Notes: generated from the letters alone by a model not told the origin. DNA of 12,606 nucleotides from Verrucomicrobiota bacterium (GCA_018239705.1 JAFEGS010000006.1:1-12606); one strand, 5' to 3'; counted from the first letter of the stretch, positions 1 through 7,778 are shown. Made by a program: numbers and translations.

Positions 1-321
1 GATGCGAAGGAGCAGCTTCGGCTCTTTAGACTCATTTGACAAAGAACCATACCCCTTAGCAATGCTCGGCAGTATCTCCTTTGTCATAGAAATGTGTGCC
101 TTGGAGAGGCGCCACTGTATCTCCTTTTCCAGAGCAGCTCGTTGTACGCCATAGACCTTACTATCTCTCTCAGCCAGGTCAATTTGTAGATTGAGCTTCT
201 TGAGGCGATTTTGCTGCCTGAGCGTCTCTTCTTTGACGATCACTGCCGTAGAGGGGCTTGAATCGACTGCACAGAGTGCGCAAGGAAGAAAAAAAAGAGT
301 TGAGTAAAGTATTTTTTTCAT
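1..321 (-). CDS. Partial secreted protein with charged helical mature region (C-terminus outside the window)
   Basis: The reverse strand is open from an ATG at 321 to the window edge, giving 107 codons without a stop, so the C-terminus is missing. The start is supported by AAGGA nine bases upstream. Residues 1-18 look like a Sec signal peptide: MKK, then a hydrophobic core (ILYSTLFFLPCALCA), with likely cleavage after LCA. The cysteines do not fit a lipobox well. Residues about 27-70 are rich in Lys, Arg, Glu, Gln and Leu (KEETLRQQNRLKKL, AALEKEIQWRL) and probably form a helix or coiled coil. I recognise no family. It lies 70 bases downstream of nfo on the same strand and may be co-transcribed with it. 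It is most likely a periplasmic or envelope protein; its function is unknown. Confidence 0.7.
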   Translation of the reverse strand, partial: MKKILYSTLFFLPCALCAVDSSPSTAVIVKEETLRQQNRLKKLNLQIDLAERDSKVYGVQRAALEKEIQWRLSKAHISMTKEILPSIAKGYGSLSNESKEPKLLLRI

Positions 322-391
322 GGCTATATTTCCTTATGTTGTATGCACGGCAACATACAGCCAAAAAGGAATAATGCAAGAAAAATATTTA

Positions 392-1249
392 TTATTTAGC
401 GAAGCCTCTCAGCAGCTTGATCTCATCTCTCCATGCTTCCGGCCCAAGAGGCGTTTCCAGATATTTTGGTAGAGACCGAAGTCTTGGCTCTTGCATAATA
501 GCTCGGAAGCAGTCAAAGCCAATCATCCCCTCTCCAAGCGATGAGTGGCGGTCTACCCTGGATCCCAGGCCCTTTTGTGAGTCGTTGAGGTGAAATGCAT
601 AGAGGTGCTGAAGCCCCACTTTTTTATCAAACTCCTCCAAAGTAGCATCAAGAGTCTCTTTTGTTCGGATATCATAGCCTGCAGCAAAGATGTGGCAGGT
701 ATCGATGCAGACGCCAATGGGGAGTTCATCCTTGACACCTCTGACGAGGTAGCCGATCTCATCAAAATTGGCCCCCACTTGAGAGCCCTGCCCCGCGGTC
801 GTTTCTATCAGTAATCGTAAGGGCTCTTTTCCTGTAAAGAGATCTTTTACACAGAGAAGGCTTTCCACGATCTTGTTGAGGCAGTTTTCAACGCCATCCT
901 TCAAAGCACTTCCCGGATGGAAATTCATGAAGGTAAGCTCCAGCTGCAGGCAGCGAAGAATCTCCTCTCGAAAGGCATGCCTGCTTTTGTGAAGGACCTC
1001 TGGATCAGGAGCTCCTAAATTGATCAGGTAGCTATCATGGCTCATCACACTTTTAATACCGGTTTCTCGCAGAGCCTCTTTCCACTTATGGATGACATCG
1101 AGAGGAAGCGTCTGAGTGTGCCACTGCCTTTGATTTGCCGTGAAGAGCTGGATGGTTGTTGCCCCAATCTCTCTTCCCTGGTACAGAGCGTTAAATACCC
1201 CTCCTGCTGCAGATGTGTGGGCACCTAAAAGAAGTTCTTGTTCTACCAT
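392..1249 (-). CDS. nfo: Endonuclease IV (AP endonuclease), base excision repair
   Basis: This 285-residue protein is the usual length for Nfo-type apurinic/apyrimidinic endonuclease, a TIM-barrel enzyme with three zinc ions that cuts the DNA backbone 5' of abasic sites. All nine metal ligands of E. coli Nfo have counterparts: H71, H111 (FHPGS), E149 (IETTAGQG), D183 and H186 (CIDTCHIFAAGYD), H220 (HLNDSQ), D233 and H235 (VDRHSSLGEG) and E265 (YLETP). The N-terminal LGAHTSAAGG motif is also present, so the enzyme should be active. The ATG overlaps the stop of the upstream gene by 7 bases, and GAGG lies about ten bases before it, which suggests translational coupling. Closeness of nfo to murJ is a chlamydial gene order I recognise. 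Identification is secure. Confidence 0.97.
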   Translation of the reverse strand: MVEQELLLGAHTSAAGGVFNALYQGREIGATTIQLFTANQRQWHTQTLPLDVIHKWKEALRETGIKSVMSHDSYLINLGAPDPEVLHKSRHAFREEILRCLQLELTFMNFHPGSALKDGVENCLNKIVESLLCVKDLFTGKEPLRLLIETTAGQGSQVGANFDEIGYLVRGVKDELPIGVCIDTCHIFAAGYDIRTKETLDATLEEFDKKVGLQHLYAFHLNDSQKGLGSRVDRHSSLGEGMIGFDCFRAIMQEPRLRSLPKYLETPLGPEAWRDEIKLLRGFAK

Positions 1250-2751
1250 AGTACGTTTACCTCTGATCGAGAAAGATGGACAAGCGCATCGATCTTGTTT
1301 AAAAACTGCTGCAGTCTATCATGCGGCACTACTGAAAGCAAGGCACATGCTTGCATCATTCTCTCTTTTTTGATGAGCCTCTCACGTACACTTAGTGCCC
1401 GTGCATGAAAGCACGAAAAGGCAGCCTTCAGCACCTCAGGCTCTCGTCTCCCCTTTCCAAGGAGCAGCAGGGCATTGATTTTACCACCTCGATCGATACT
1501 CTCCTTGCAGGCGGAGGTCACGAGGTAGCTGATCTGTTCATCTCGCGGTCTGAGCTGTGCAAGGGATAGGCCGCATCGCAGATGAAAATAGCGCACGATG
1601 GCAAGCGTCACAAGCTCACAAAATACCACACTATTATTTGCATCATCCATAAGGTTGAATGCAAGTTCTGTGATGCGAGTAAGCACCTCTTTCCACTGCT
1701 CTTTTTCGGTGTCTGTACGGCAAGGAAAGCAGTAGCCATTTTTGCCGCCTTCCAGGGTAAAGTTATCGTCATCCAGAAGGCTTTGCTGCATCCTTTCCAG
1801 CATGTGGCTTGCATTTTTCTCACTATAGAGACCCGCATCCTGCGTAACAGTAATGGCAAAAAAGGAGTGGGGGTACTGCTCCGTCAGGCGCATGAGGCTG
1901 AGAGAGCGCCTTCTCTCATGGCTACTTGTGAGGTTTTGCAAATTGACATAGACCCACGCCAGGTAGGGGCACTGCTCATTCTGGAGCTCATCTGGCGCTA
2001 GCGAGTGATGATTCTCCATTGCCTGCAGCATTGCTTTTGCTTCGGGTACGATCCCCTCTCCAAGTGATGGAGTGGGCGAATAGATAGTCCGTGCCACCAC
2101 CTTCGTGCTATGATCCCGGAATGTAAGCTCTTCTTCGAAAAAGGCGCCCGGAATATTTCCTGCAAAGCCTTTTGGGTCAAATTTTTTGAAATAGGAAAGG
2201 CCTCTTCCCCACGATTTACTGGTAATAGCAGAAATGAGCTCTCGTGGATGGTTGAGCGCGTACCAGAGCGTATAGTCGTTATCGATAAGCCCTGCTTTTT
2301 TTGCTACGGTTCGCGATGCAGCTAAAAATTGGTGGAAGGGAAAACGAGTGCCTTCCTGGATAAGCTCTTGGCAGGTAAGATCTGCCAGATGGTCTCCTAT
2401 CTGCTTGTAACAGTCAACAAGAGGGGCACCAGCATAAGAGGCAAGACAGAGCGTATGAAGAAAGCGGATAAGAGGATGTTTATGATCCTGCTTTAGAAAA
2501 TGGTAGGTTGGCTGCTCGAGCGCCTCTCTTAATGCAAATAAAACCTTTCTGTAAGAGGTTTCATCACTTTGAAGTTCCTTTACGAGAGAAGCAGCACGTG
2601 TATCATGCAGCACTTCGCGAAGCTCGGGTGCGCAACAATTTTTCAGTGCCTGAATGGCGCGTGTAGCTTTCAGTTTTTTCGCGTAGGAGATCGTATCGGC
2701 AATGCTTCCAGCTCTGGCTTCAAATTCAATTTCTAATTCATCAAGATACAT
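1243..2751 (-). CDS. Large hypothetical protein, probably cytosolic, between nfo and murJ
   Basis: I recognise no characterised family in this 502-residue protein. It has no signal peptide and no clear membrane segment. It is mostly predicted helix, with a mixed middle part (about residues 200-300) holding motifs such as NIPGAFFEEELTF, LAWVYVNLQN and YPHSFFAITVTQDAGLY. The ATG at 2751 is preferred, with AGGA twelve bases upstream; an in-frame TTG at 2760 would add three residues but leaves only three bases after AGGA. It overlaps nfo by 7 bases and diverges from murJ across 64 bases. In C. trachomatis the mviN/nfo region lies close to CT619-CT621, which encode chlamydia-specific type III secreted proteins. 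By position this could be a lineage-specific protein of that kind, but that is a guess from neighbourhood, not from sequence. Confidence 0.85.
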   Translation of the reverse strand: MYLDELEIEFEARAGSIADTISYAKKLKATRAIQALKNCCAPELREVLHDTRAASLVKELQSDETSYRKVLFALREALEQPTYHFLKQDHKHPLIRFLHTLCLASYAGAPLVDCYKQIGDHLADLTCQELIQEGTRFPFHQFLAASRTVAKKAGLIDNDYTLWYALNHPRELISAITSKSWGRGLSYFKKFDPKGFAGNIPGAFFEEELTFRDHSTKVVARTIYSPTPSLGEGIVPEAKAMLQAMENHHSLAPDELQNEQCPYLAWVYVNLQNLTSSHERRRSLSLMRLTEQYPHSFFAITVTQDAGLYSEKNASHMLERMQQSLLDDDNFTLEGGKNGYCFPCRTDTEKEQWKEVLTRITELAFNLMDDANNSVVFCELVTLAIVRYFHLRCGLSLAQLRPRDEQISYLVTSACKESIDRGGKINALLLLGKGRREPEVLKAAFSCFHARALSVRERLIKKERMMQACALLSVVPHDRLQQFLNKIDALVHLSRSEVNVLW

Positions 2752-2754
2752 TAG

Positions 2755-2783
2755 TTGCAAAATTCCTAAAATTCAACTATGAT
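2755..2783 (+). promoter_or_regulatory. Candidate housekeeping promoter for murJ and the mevalonate operon
   Basis: TTGCAA (2755-2760; 4 of 6 to the -35 consensus) and TATGAT (2778-2783; 5 of 6 to the -10 consensus) are separated by exactly 17 bases. Transcription would start near 2790, about 25 bases before the GTG of murJ. The site lies in the 64-base gap to the divergent gene and its -35 box overlaps that gene's ribosome-binding region. It is the only good candidate promoter I see for the four-gene operon. Confidence 0.45.
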
Positions 2784-2802
2784 AATTGGTGATTTTATCA
2801 TA
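2778..2802. repeat. 8-bp inverted repeat in the divergent promoter region (possible operator)
   Basis: TATGATAA (2778-2785) and TTATCATA (2795-2802) are perfect inverted arms separated by nine bases. The left arm includes the proposed -10 box of murJ. The right arm gives the same TATGAT -10-like sequence on the minus strand, although no good -35 lies upstream of it on that strand. It may be a repressor site, a pair of facing -10 boxes, or chance in AT-rich DNA. Confidence 0.35.
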
Positions 2803-2815
2803 ATGGAGTCATTTT

Positions 2816-4462
2816 GTGACAGTTGAGCAATCAACAGCAGTAAATCTTGGCGATTCCATCTCTTCGATTAAACGCTCTGCTTTGCGTTTTCTATCGGGTA
2901 CCGCTCTTAGCCGCGTAACCGGCATGCTCAGAGACATCGTACTGGCCTACTGCTTTGGCACGCATGAAGCACTTGCTGCCCTTTTCGTAGCCTTTCGTCT
3001 TTCCCATATCTGTCGACGCCTTTTTGGAGAGGGAGCTCTGCAGTCTGCCTTTATCCCAGTCTTTGAAGACCTGCGAAAAGAAGAGCCGGAGCGAGCCTTT
3101 CGCTTTTTCAGGGATCTGAGCTATCTATTAGTCCTCTTTCTGCTCGGCTTTATTGGCTGCAGTATGCTGGGACTCGGCGCCTCTATGCAGCTCTTCGACT
3201 GGAGCGCAGGCAATCGAGAGATCCACAAACTGATGATCATCTTGATGCCAAGTCTTCTCTTTATCTGCCTCTTTGGCCTTAATAGCTCACTGCTGCAGTG
3301 TCAAAAGCGTTATTTTACAGTCGGCATAGCTCCTGCCTTCTTTAATCTGATTGTCTGTGCCGGAGGGCTTCTCTTCCACACCGACTCGCTCGACCCGGTC
3401 GCCGCTATGCCCTACGTGGCACTCTCTCTTGTCCTCGGATGTATGGCGCAATGGGCAGTTACCTTTCTACCGGTACTACGGACACTTCGCGCAGCACTGA
3501 CATCTGGCCTTCGAGATAGTATTAAAATTTTTTCTAAGGACGTTCGCCGCTTAGGTGGCCCGCTCGCATTAGGGCTTCTCGGTGTCGGTGCATCGCAGAT
3601 CAACAATGCAGTCGATGCCCTTTTTGCTCGATGGGCAGACCCTCAGGGACCGGCACAGCTCTGGTACTCTTTAAGACTTTTACAGCTGCCTCTTGCCCTC
3701 TTTGGTATTGCCATTTCGGGAGCACTGCTACCTCCGCTATCTCGTAGCATCCAGGCCGGAAAAAAAGAGGAATACCTTCGCTTTCTCGACTTTGCACTCA
3801 GACGAGTATTTGCTCTTCTTGCGCCCTGCAGCATTGCGCTCTATGTCTTGGGAACGCCCCTTATTAACTGCCTCTATGGACACGGCGACTTCCAGCTTCA
3901 TTCCATCATCACCACCTGCGGATGCCTCCATGGTTATGCTATGGGCCTTCTTCCAATGGGGTTGATTATTGTGCTGGCTCCTGCTTTCTACGCCTATAAG
4001 GACTTTAAAAGGCCGGCCATTGCCGCCTTTATTGCACTCGTTATAAATCTTGCCCTTAACGTCCTTTTTGTCTTTGGATGGGGAATGCAGGCTCTGAGTG
4101 TGGCGCTCGCCACAAGCATCTCCTCGTGGATCAACGTCATCTACCTGTACAAACGACTCCAAGGCCATTTTGGACCTGTTAATAGCCCTGAAGGAAAGAA
4201 AGAGCTCGGCAAAGGCCTTCTCCTCTGCATTTTCGCAGGTGTCCTCACCTGGTTTTTCCAGGATCTATGTACAACCACGCCCTCATTTTTCCATTTTTTC
4301 ACAGTAGAGCAGACGGCGCTTCCCTCCTGCATGATTGACCAGATCGTCGCCCTTGCTATTCCCGGCTGCTTTTTCTTGGTAGCACTACTTTCTCTTTCTT
4401 GGCTTTTTAAGGCCAATGATTTATTGGTTCTTTTTCGCTTGAAAAAGGAAGTAGGAGCATGA
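2816..4462 (+). CDS. murJ: Lipid II flippase MurJ (MviN family)
   Basis: This 548-residue inner-membrane protein of the MOP superfamily is predicted to move undecaprenyl-linked lipid II to the periplasmic face for peptidoglycan synthesis. About 14 hydrophobic segments run from residue 25 to 535. The family signature is clear near the N-terminus: LSRVTGMLRD (31-40), then FVAFRLSHICRRLFGEGALQ and FIPVF. R33, R39, R67 and R287 match the functional E. coli residues R18, R24, R52 and R270. The equivalents of E. coli D39 and D269 are A54 and L286, so two key acidic residues are absent. The GTG start is chosen because GGAG lies seven bases upstream; the nearby ATG at 2803 is in another frame. It heads an operon and overlaps the next gene by ATGA. 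E. coli MurJ is slightly shorter (511 residues). Confidence 0.95.
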   Translation: MTVEQSTAVNLGDSISSIKRSALRFLSGTALSRVTGMLRDIVLAYCFGTHEALAALFVAFRLSHICRRLFGEGALQSAFIPVFEDLRKEEPERAFRFFRDLSYLLVLFLLGFIGCSMLGLGASMQLFDWSAGNREIHKLMIILMPSLLFICLFGLNSSLLQCQKRYFTVGIAPAFFNLIVCAGGLLFHTDSLDPVAAMPYVALSLVLGCMAQWAVTFLPVLRTLRAALTSGLRDSIKIFSKDVRRLGGPLALGLLGVGASQINNAVDALFARWADPQGPAQLWYSLRLLQLPLALFGIAISGALLPPLSRSIQAGKKEEYLRFLDFALRRVFALLAPCSIALYVLGTPLINCLYGHGDFQLHSIITTCGCLHGYAMGLLPMGLIIVLAPAFYAYKDFKRPAIAAFIALVINLALNVLFVFGWGMQALSVALATSISSWINVIYLYKRLQGHFGPVNSPEGKKELGKGLLLCIFAGVLTWFFQDLCTTTPSFFHFFTVEQTALPSCMIDQIVALAIPGCFFLVALLSLSWLFKANDLLVLFRLKKEVGA

Positions 4463-5466
4463 AAAGAGAGCCTCTCAAGGTCGCCTCTCCAGCAAAAATT
4501 ATTCTTACAGGCGAGCATTCTGTCGTCTATGGGATGCCGGCCATTGTAACTGCTATTAACCGCTTTGCCTACACGGAAATTGCGGCTACTGCCACCTCTC
4601 GCATTCATCTCACCCTCGCAGACCTTAAAGAGAAGGCCTCCTCCACCTTTGATACGCTACGCCTTCTTCGCGATCGACTGCTTGAAAGCTACCACCTCTG
4701 TCTCAATGGATCGCTAAGCATTAGACAGGTCCTACAGAGACCTGCAGAGCTCTTTCAGTTTACCTTGATTAACCTGATAGACACCTTCCAGACAAAAATT
4801 AAAAATGGCTTGAAAGTGAAGGTGCATTCAGAGATCCCCATTGGCTGCGGTATGGGCTCATCAGCTGCAACGATCGTCAGCGTCATCCGAGCATTTACCC
4901 ATTACCTGAACCTCGATATCAATCTCGACTGGCTCTACCGCCTCAGCGTCGAGGCTGAACGGCTCCAGCATGGCTTCTCGAGTGGCATCGACTCGTATAT
5001 TTCACTCAATGGCGGGGCTGCTCGCTTTCAAAACGGAAAAGCGCACCCACTTCTACTCCCGGAGATGCCTCTCTACATTGTCAACACTGGCAAACCAGAA
5101 AGCAGCACCGGTGAGTGTGTCATGAACGTAGCTTCACGCTTCAAAACAAGCACTATCTGGAAGGAGTTTGAAGCGGTTACCAACCACATAGAAAGGGCAC
5201 TTGGAGACGATCTTGCCCCTCTTATTCGTCACAACCATGAGCTCTTAACGCACATTGGTGTAGTACCAACAAAAGTACAGCAGTTTATTAAAGAGCTCGA
5301 AGAGGCAGGCGCTTCAGCCAAAACATGCGGCGCAGGAGCTGTGTATGGGGAAAGCGCCGGCATTGTCCTCGTCCTTGCCGATGAGCCACCTCTACATATC
5401 TGCCAAAAGTATGGCTACACCATAAGCGAAGTGAAAGGAGAGAAACAGGGTGCCAGAGTCGTTTAA
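4459..5466 (+). CDS. mvaK1: Mevalonate kinase (GHMP kinase family)
   Basis: The 335-residue enzyme should phosphorylate mevalonate to 5-phosphomevalonate with ATP in the cytosol, the first step of the lower mevalonate pathway. GHMP motifs appear in order: SPAKIILTGEHSVVYG (10-25, with K13 and E19), the glycine-rich ATP loop IPIGCGMGSSAA (126-137), and the C-terminal motif KTCGAGA (288-294). The catalytic Asp is D178 in SSGIDSYIS. The stretch NTGKPESSTGE (209-219) and NHELL (259-263) resemble bacterial mevalonate kinases rather than the other GHMP members. Its ATG overlaps the murJ stop as ATGA, with AAGGA nine bases upstream. The next gene starts 17 bases before its end. That it phosphorylates mevalonate is strongly supported by motifs and context but not proven. 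Confidence 0.9.
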   Translation: MKREPLKVASPAKIILTGEHSVVYGMPAIVTAINRFAYTEIAATATSRIHLTLADLKEKASSTFDTLRLLRDRLLESYHLCLNGSLSIRQVLQRPAELFQFTLINLIDTFQTKIKNGLKVKVHSEIPIGCGMGSSAATIVSVIRAFTHYLNLDINLDWLYRLSVEAERLQHGFSSGIDSYISLNGGAARFQNGKAHPLLLPEMPLYIVNTGKPESSTGECVMNVASRFKTSTIWKEFEAVTNHIERALGDDLAPLIRHNHELLTHIGVVPTKVQQFIKELEEAGASAKTCGAGAVYGESAGIVLVLADEPPLHICQKYGYTISEVKGEKQGARVV

Positions 5467-6373
5467 GTGTACAGCCCCCGCCACGCTCATGCTCTTTGGA
5501 GAGCATGCAGTACTCCATGGCCACCACGCACTCTCCTGCGCAGTCGACAAGTACTTAGAGGTCTGCCTAAAGCCGAGGCGAGACGACAAGATTGAGATCA
5601 CATCTGCGCTTGGCTCCTACATGGCAACCACAACAGATATTCCCTACGATCCCACGTTTTCTTTTGTCACTAAAGCGCTACAAAGCAAATGGCAGCTCTT
5701 ACCTTCCGGCTGTACGATCGAAATCAGCTCTCAATTTTCCCATCTTTTTGGCCTTGGCTCCTCTGCAGCAGTTACTGCAGCCACTTTAGGTGCACTCTCT
5801 CTTTGGCTCCAGAGCAGCATTGATAAAGAGCAGCTCTTCCACGAAAGCCTTGCGATCATCCGTAGTGTCCAGGGCATTGCCTCGGGCGCTGACGTCGCTG
5901 CTTCTATTTTTGGCAGCATTGTCTACTACCGGATGGATCCTTGCCAAATTACACCCCTGCCGCACCTCTTTCCCCTTACAGTTGTCTATTCGGGTAGTAA
6001 AATGGCAACGAAGCAGGTCATCCAGCATGTGCGCTCTCGATACGAAAAAGAGCATCAACTCTACGACGCCCTTTTTGCCTCCATGGGAGAGGTATCAAAG
6101 CGTGCAAAAGAGGCGATCTGCTTAGAGGACTGGCAGACGCTCGGACAGCTTGCCAACATGCAGCAAGGGCTCATGGATGCCATTGGTGTTAATACCCACG
6201 CTCTTTCAGATATCGTCTACCAGATGCGAGCGCAAGCCCAAATTTTGGGATCAAAAATTTCAGGTTCGGGCCTTGGAGACTGCGTCATCGGCTTTGGCCA
6301 TGCACCTTCCTTTACCACCAGCTATCCGCAACTGCAGCTACAGATGAGTCCACAAGGAATACGATATGAATAG
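5450..6373 (+). CDS. GHMP kinase, probable phosphomevalonate kinase
   Basis: The 307-residue protein has GHMP motifs APATLMLFGEHAVLHG (9-24), FGLGSSAAV (100-108), a presumed catalytic Asp D148 in ASGADVAAS, and the C-terminal loop KISGSGLGDCVIG (269-281). It looks more like a mevalonate kinase than the classic Gram-positive phosphomevalonate kinase. Since the gene before it is already a good mevalonate kinase and the next is the decarboxylase, context argues that it makes 5-diphosphomevalonate. The lysine of the PAK motif is T12. The GTG start is chosen because GGAG lies nine bases upstream and the first internal ATG (residue 14) would cut through motif 1. It overlaps mvaK1 by 17 bases and mvaD by 8. 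A second mevalonate kinase or another small-molecule kinase remains possible. Confidence 0.88.
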   Translation: MPESFKCTAPATLMLFGEHAVLHGHHALSCAVDKYLEVCLKPRRDDKIEITSALGSYMATTTDIPYDPTFSFVTKALQSKWQLLPSGCTIEISSQFSHLFGLGSSAAVTAATLGALSLWLQSSIDKEQLFHESLAIIRSVQGIASGADVAASIFGSIVYYRMDPCQITPLPHLFPLTVVYSGSKMATKQVIQHVRSRYEKEHQLYDALFASMGEVSKRAKEAICLEDWQTLGQLANMQQGLMDAIGVNTHALSDIVYQMRAQAQILGSKISGSGLGDCVIGFGHAPSFTTSYPQLQLQMSPQGIRYE

Positions 6374-7361
6374 AAAAGCACAGTTTGTCTCAGCTGTACT
6401 AAAAAAGAAAGGCTCACAAAGAGCAGCAGGCTCAGCATTTGCTCCCGTGAACATTGCCCTTGTCAAGTACTGGGGAAAACGTGACCAGGAGCTAAACCTG
6501 CCTGTAACAAATAGCCTCTCATACACCCTCTCCATAGGCACCCACACCAGTATCAGCCTGGCAGATAGACAAGATGCCATATGGCTCAATGATGTTCCCC
6601 TTTCTTTAGAACATCCCATAGCCCGACGCCTGATCGCTTTCTGCGACCTGTTCAGGCCCGATCCAGCAACCTATTTTCAGATAAAAACAAAAAATGAAGT
6701 TCCGACGGGTGCAGGACTTGCCTCTTCGGCTTCCGGTTTTGCCGCTCTGACTATGGCCATGAATGACCTGTTTGGATGGGACCTCGATCGAAGAGAGCTC
6801 TCACTTCTTGCAAGGCTTGGCAGCGGCAGTGCCTGTAGATCCCTTTTTGACGGGTTTGTTGAATGGCATACCGGAAGCCGCGAAGATGGCCTCGATAGCT
6901 TTGCAGAGCGCCTCGATGTAGAGTGGCCGGAGTTTAGCGTAGAGCCGTGGATCCTCTCATCTGAGCAGAAGGCCATTGACTCTCGTAAGGCTATGCAAGC
7001 GACTATTGAACATTCAAGTCTCTACGCTGCATGGCCAGCAAAGGTCGCACACGATCTGTCAGCACTAAAAAGAGCCCTTTTTGATCGCGATTTTGATACG
7101 CTCGGTGCGATCTGCGAGAACAATGCCCTTACCATGCATGCCACCATGATCGCGACAGCGCCCCCCATCATCTACTGGACAGAGGAGAGCTTGAGAGCTA
7201 TGCGCCTAGTATGGCAGTGGCGAAAAAACGGGCTTCCCATCTACTTTACCATGGATGCAGGCCCTAATCTCAAACTTATTTTTTTAAAAAAGGATGAGGC
7301 TACTGTTCGGACACTCATCTTATCCAGCAAGGTCTACTACCCAACCTCGAAATGTCTGTAG
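6366..7361 (+). CDS. mvaD: Diphosphomevalonate decarboxylase
   Basis: This 331-residue GHMP-fold enzyme should convert 5-diphosphomevalonate to isopentenyl diphosphate with ATP hydrolysis and loss of CO2. Diagnostic motifs are all present: NIALVKYWGKRD (29-40), the ATP loop PTGAGLASSASG (113-124), RLGSGSACRS (150-159) and FTMDAGPN (294-301), where D297 matches the catalytic Asp of the family. The region before NIALVKYWGK is about 20 residues longer than in short bacterial members. The ATG at 6366 is supported by AAGGA seven bases upstream and overlaps the previous gene by 8 bases. It is the last gene of the murJ operon. Its final 42 bases overlap the end of the convergent hepT-like gene, and I see no intrinsic terminator there. 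Confidence 0.96.
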   Translation: MNRKAQFVSAVLKKKGSQRAAGSAFAPVNIALVKYWGKRDQELNLPVTNSLSYTLSIGTHTSISLADRQDAIWLNDVPLSLEHPIARRLIAFCDLFRPDPATYFQIKTKNEVPTGAGLASSASGFAALTMAMNDLFGWDLDRRELSLLARLGSGSACRSLFDGFVEWHTGSREDGLDSFAERLDVEWPEFSVEPWILSSEQKAIDSRKAMQATIEHSSLYAAWPAKVAHDLSALKRALFDRDFDTLGAICENNALTMHATMIATAPPIIYWTEESLRAMRLVWQWRKNGLPIYFTMDAGPNLKLIFLKKDEATVRTLILSSKVYYPTSKCL

Positions 7362-7778
7362 ATTCTGTAGCACCTCCTGAAATTCTTCTTTCAATCGGGC
7401 CTTTATGTGTTCAAGTTCTCCAGAATCTAACTCACAGTCATAGGCATGCCTTATGAAATGGCGAAACGCACGGATTTTGTCTAAGAGTAGAAGGCTCTTT
7501 CTCGATATGACCATCGGCCGGATTTTAGGAATTTCTGTATTCATGCGCACAAGAAGTTCCTTATGAAAAGACTCTAGCTGTTCAATATGATTTTCAAAGG
7601 CCTTAGCAATCTGTTTAAAAAGGTCTTCAAGTGCTGTATAGAGCTGCTGAAGCAGCATAGAAAACATGTAGGTCAATTCAAAAACTGTCACGTCTATTTC
7701 GACTACTTGCTTGAACAGTTTTTCAATGATTTTCATTTGCTTGTCAAAATATCCTAAAAGGATAGCATATTGGTTCAT
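7320..7778 (-). CDS. HepT-like toxin (HEPN family), type VII toxin-antitoxin
   Basis: The 152-residue, almost all-helical protein carries RHFIRHAY at 106-113. This is the R-x4-H-x-Y motif of HEPN RNases such as HepT, with R106 and H111 catalytic and Y113 the residue AMPylated by the partner MntA in characterised systems. The region 30-75 is long and Leu/Phe-rich, as in helical HEPN bundles. It begins inside the stop of the nucleotidyltransferase gene (ATGA overlap, 7775-7778), the usual tight pairing. Its 3' end overlaps mvaD tail-to-tail by 42 bases. The DNA is visibly AT-richer than its neighbours: about 34% GC over 7561-7800, against about 54% in two mvaD samples. That suggests later acquisition. 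A non-toxic HEPN protein is possible, but the motif is intact. Confidence 0.82.
   Translation of the reverse strand: MNQYAILLGYFDKQMKIIEKLFKQVVEIDVTVFELTYMFSMLLQQLYTALEDLFKQIAKAFENHIEQLESFHKELLVRMNTEIPKIRPMVISRKSLLLLDKIRAFRHFIRHAYDCELDSGELEHIKARLKEEFQEVLQNLQTFRGWVVDLAG

Noticed and set aside
335..359. Inverted repeats between nfo and the partial gene (TATGTTG/CAACATA and TGTATG/CATACA)
   Set aside because: The two pairings exclude each other, arms are only 6-7 bp, and no T run follows on the minus strand, so neither a terminator nor an operator is supported.
1582..2001. 139-codon plus-strand frame opposite the unknown 502-residue gene
   Set aside because: The minus-strand frame is far longer, has a sound start and couples to nfo; the plus-strand product has no recognisable feature.
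3737..4608. Two long open frames antisense to murJ and the start of mvaK1 (143 and 155 codons, minus strand)
   Set aside because: They lie opposite strongly supported genes, show no family motifs, and have compositions expected from the reverse of hydrophobic coding DNA.
5450..6373. Calling the second GHMP kinase a homoserine kinase or galactokinase
   Set aside because: Motif 1 (LFGEHAVLHG) and operon context favour a mevalonate-pathway enzyme.
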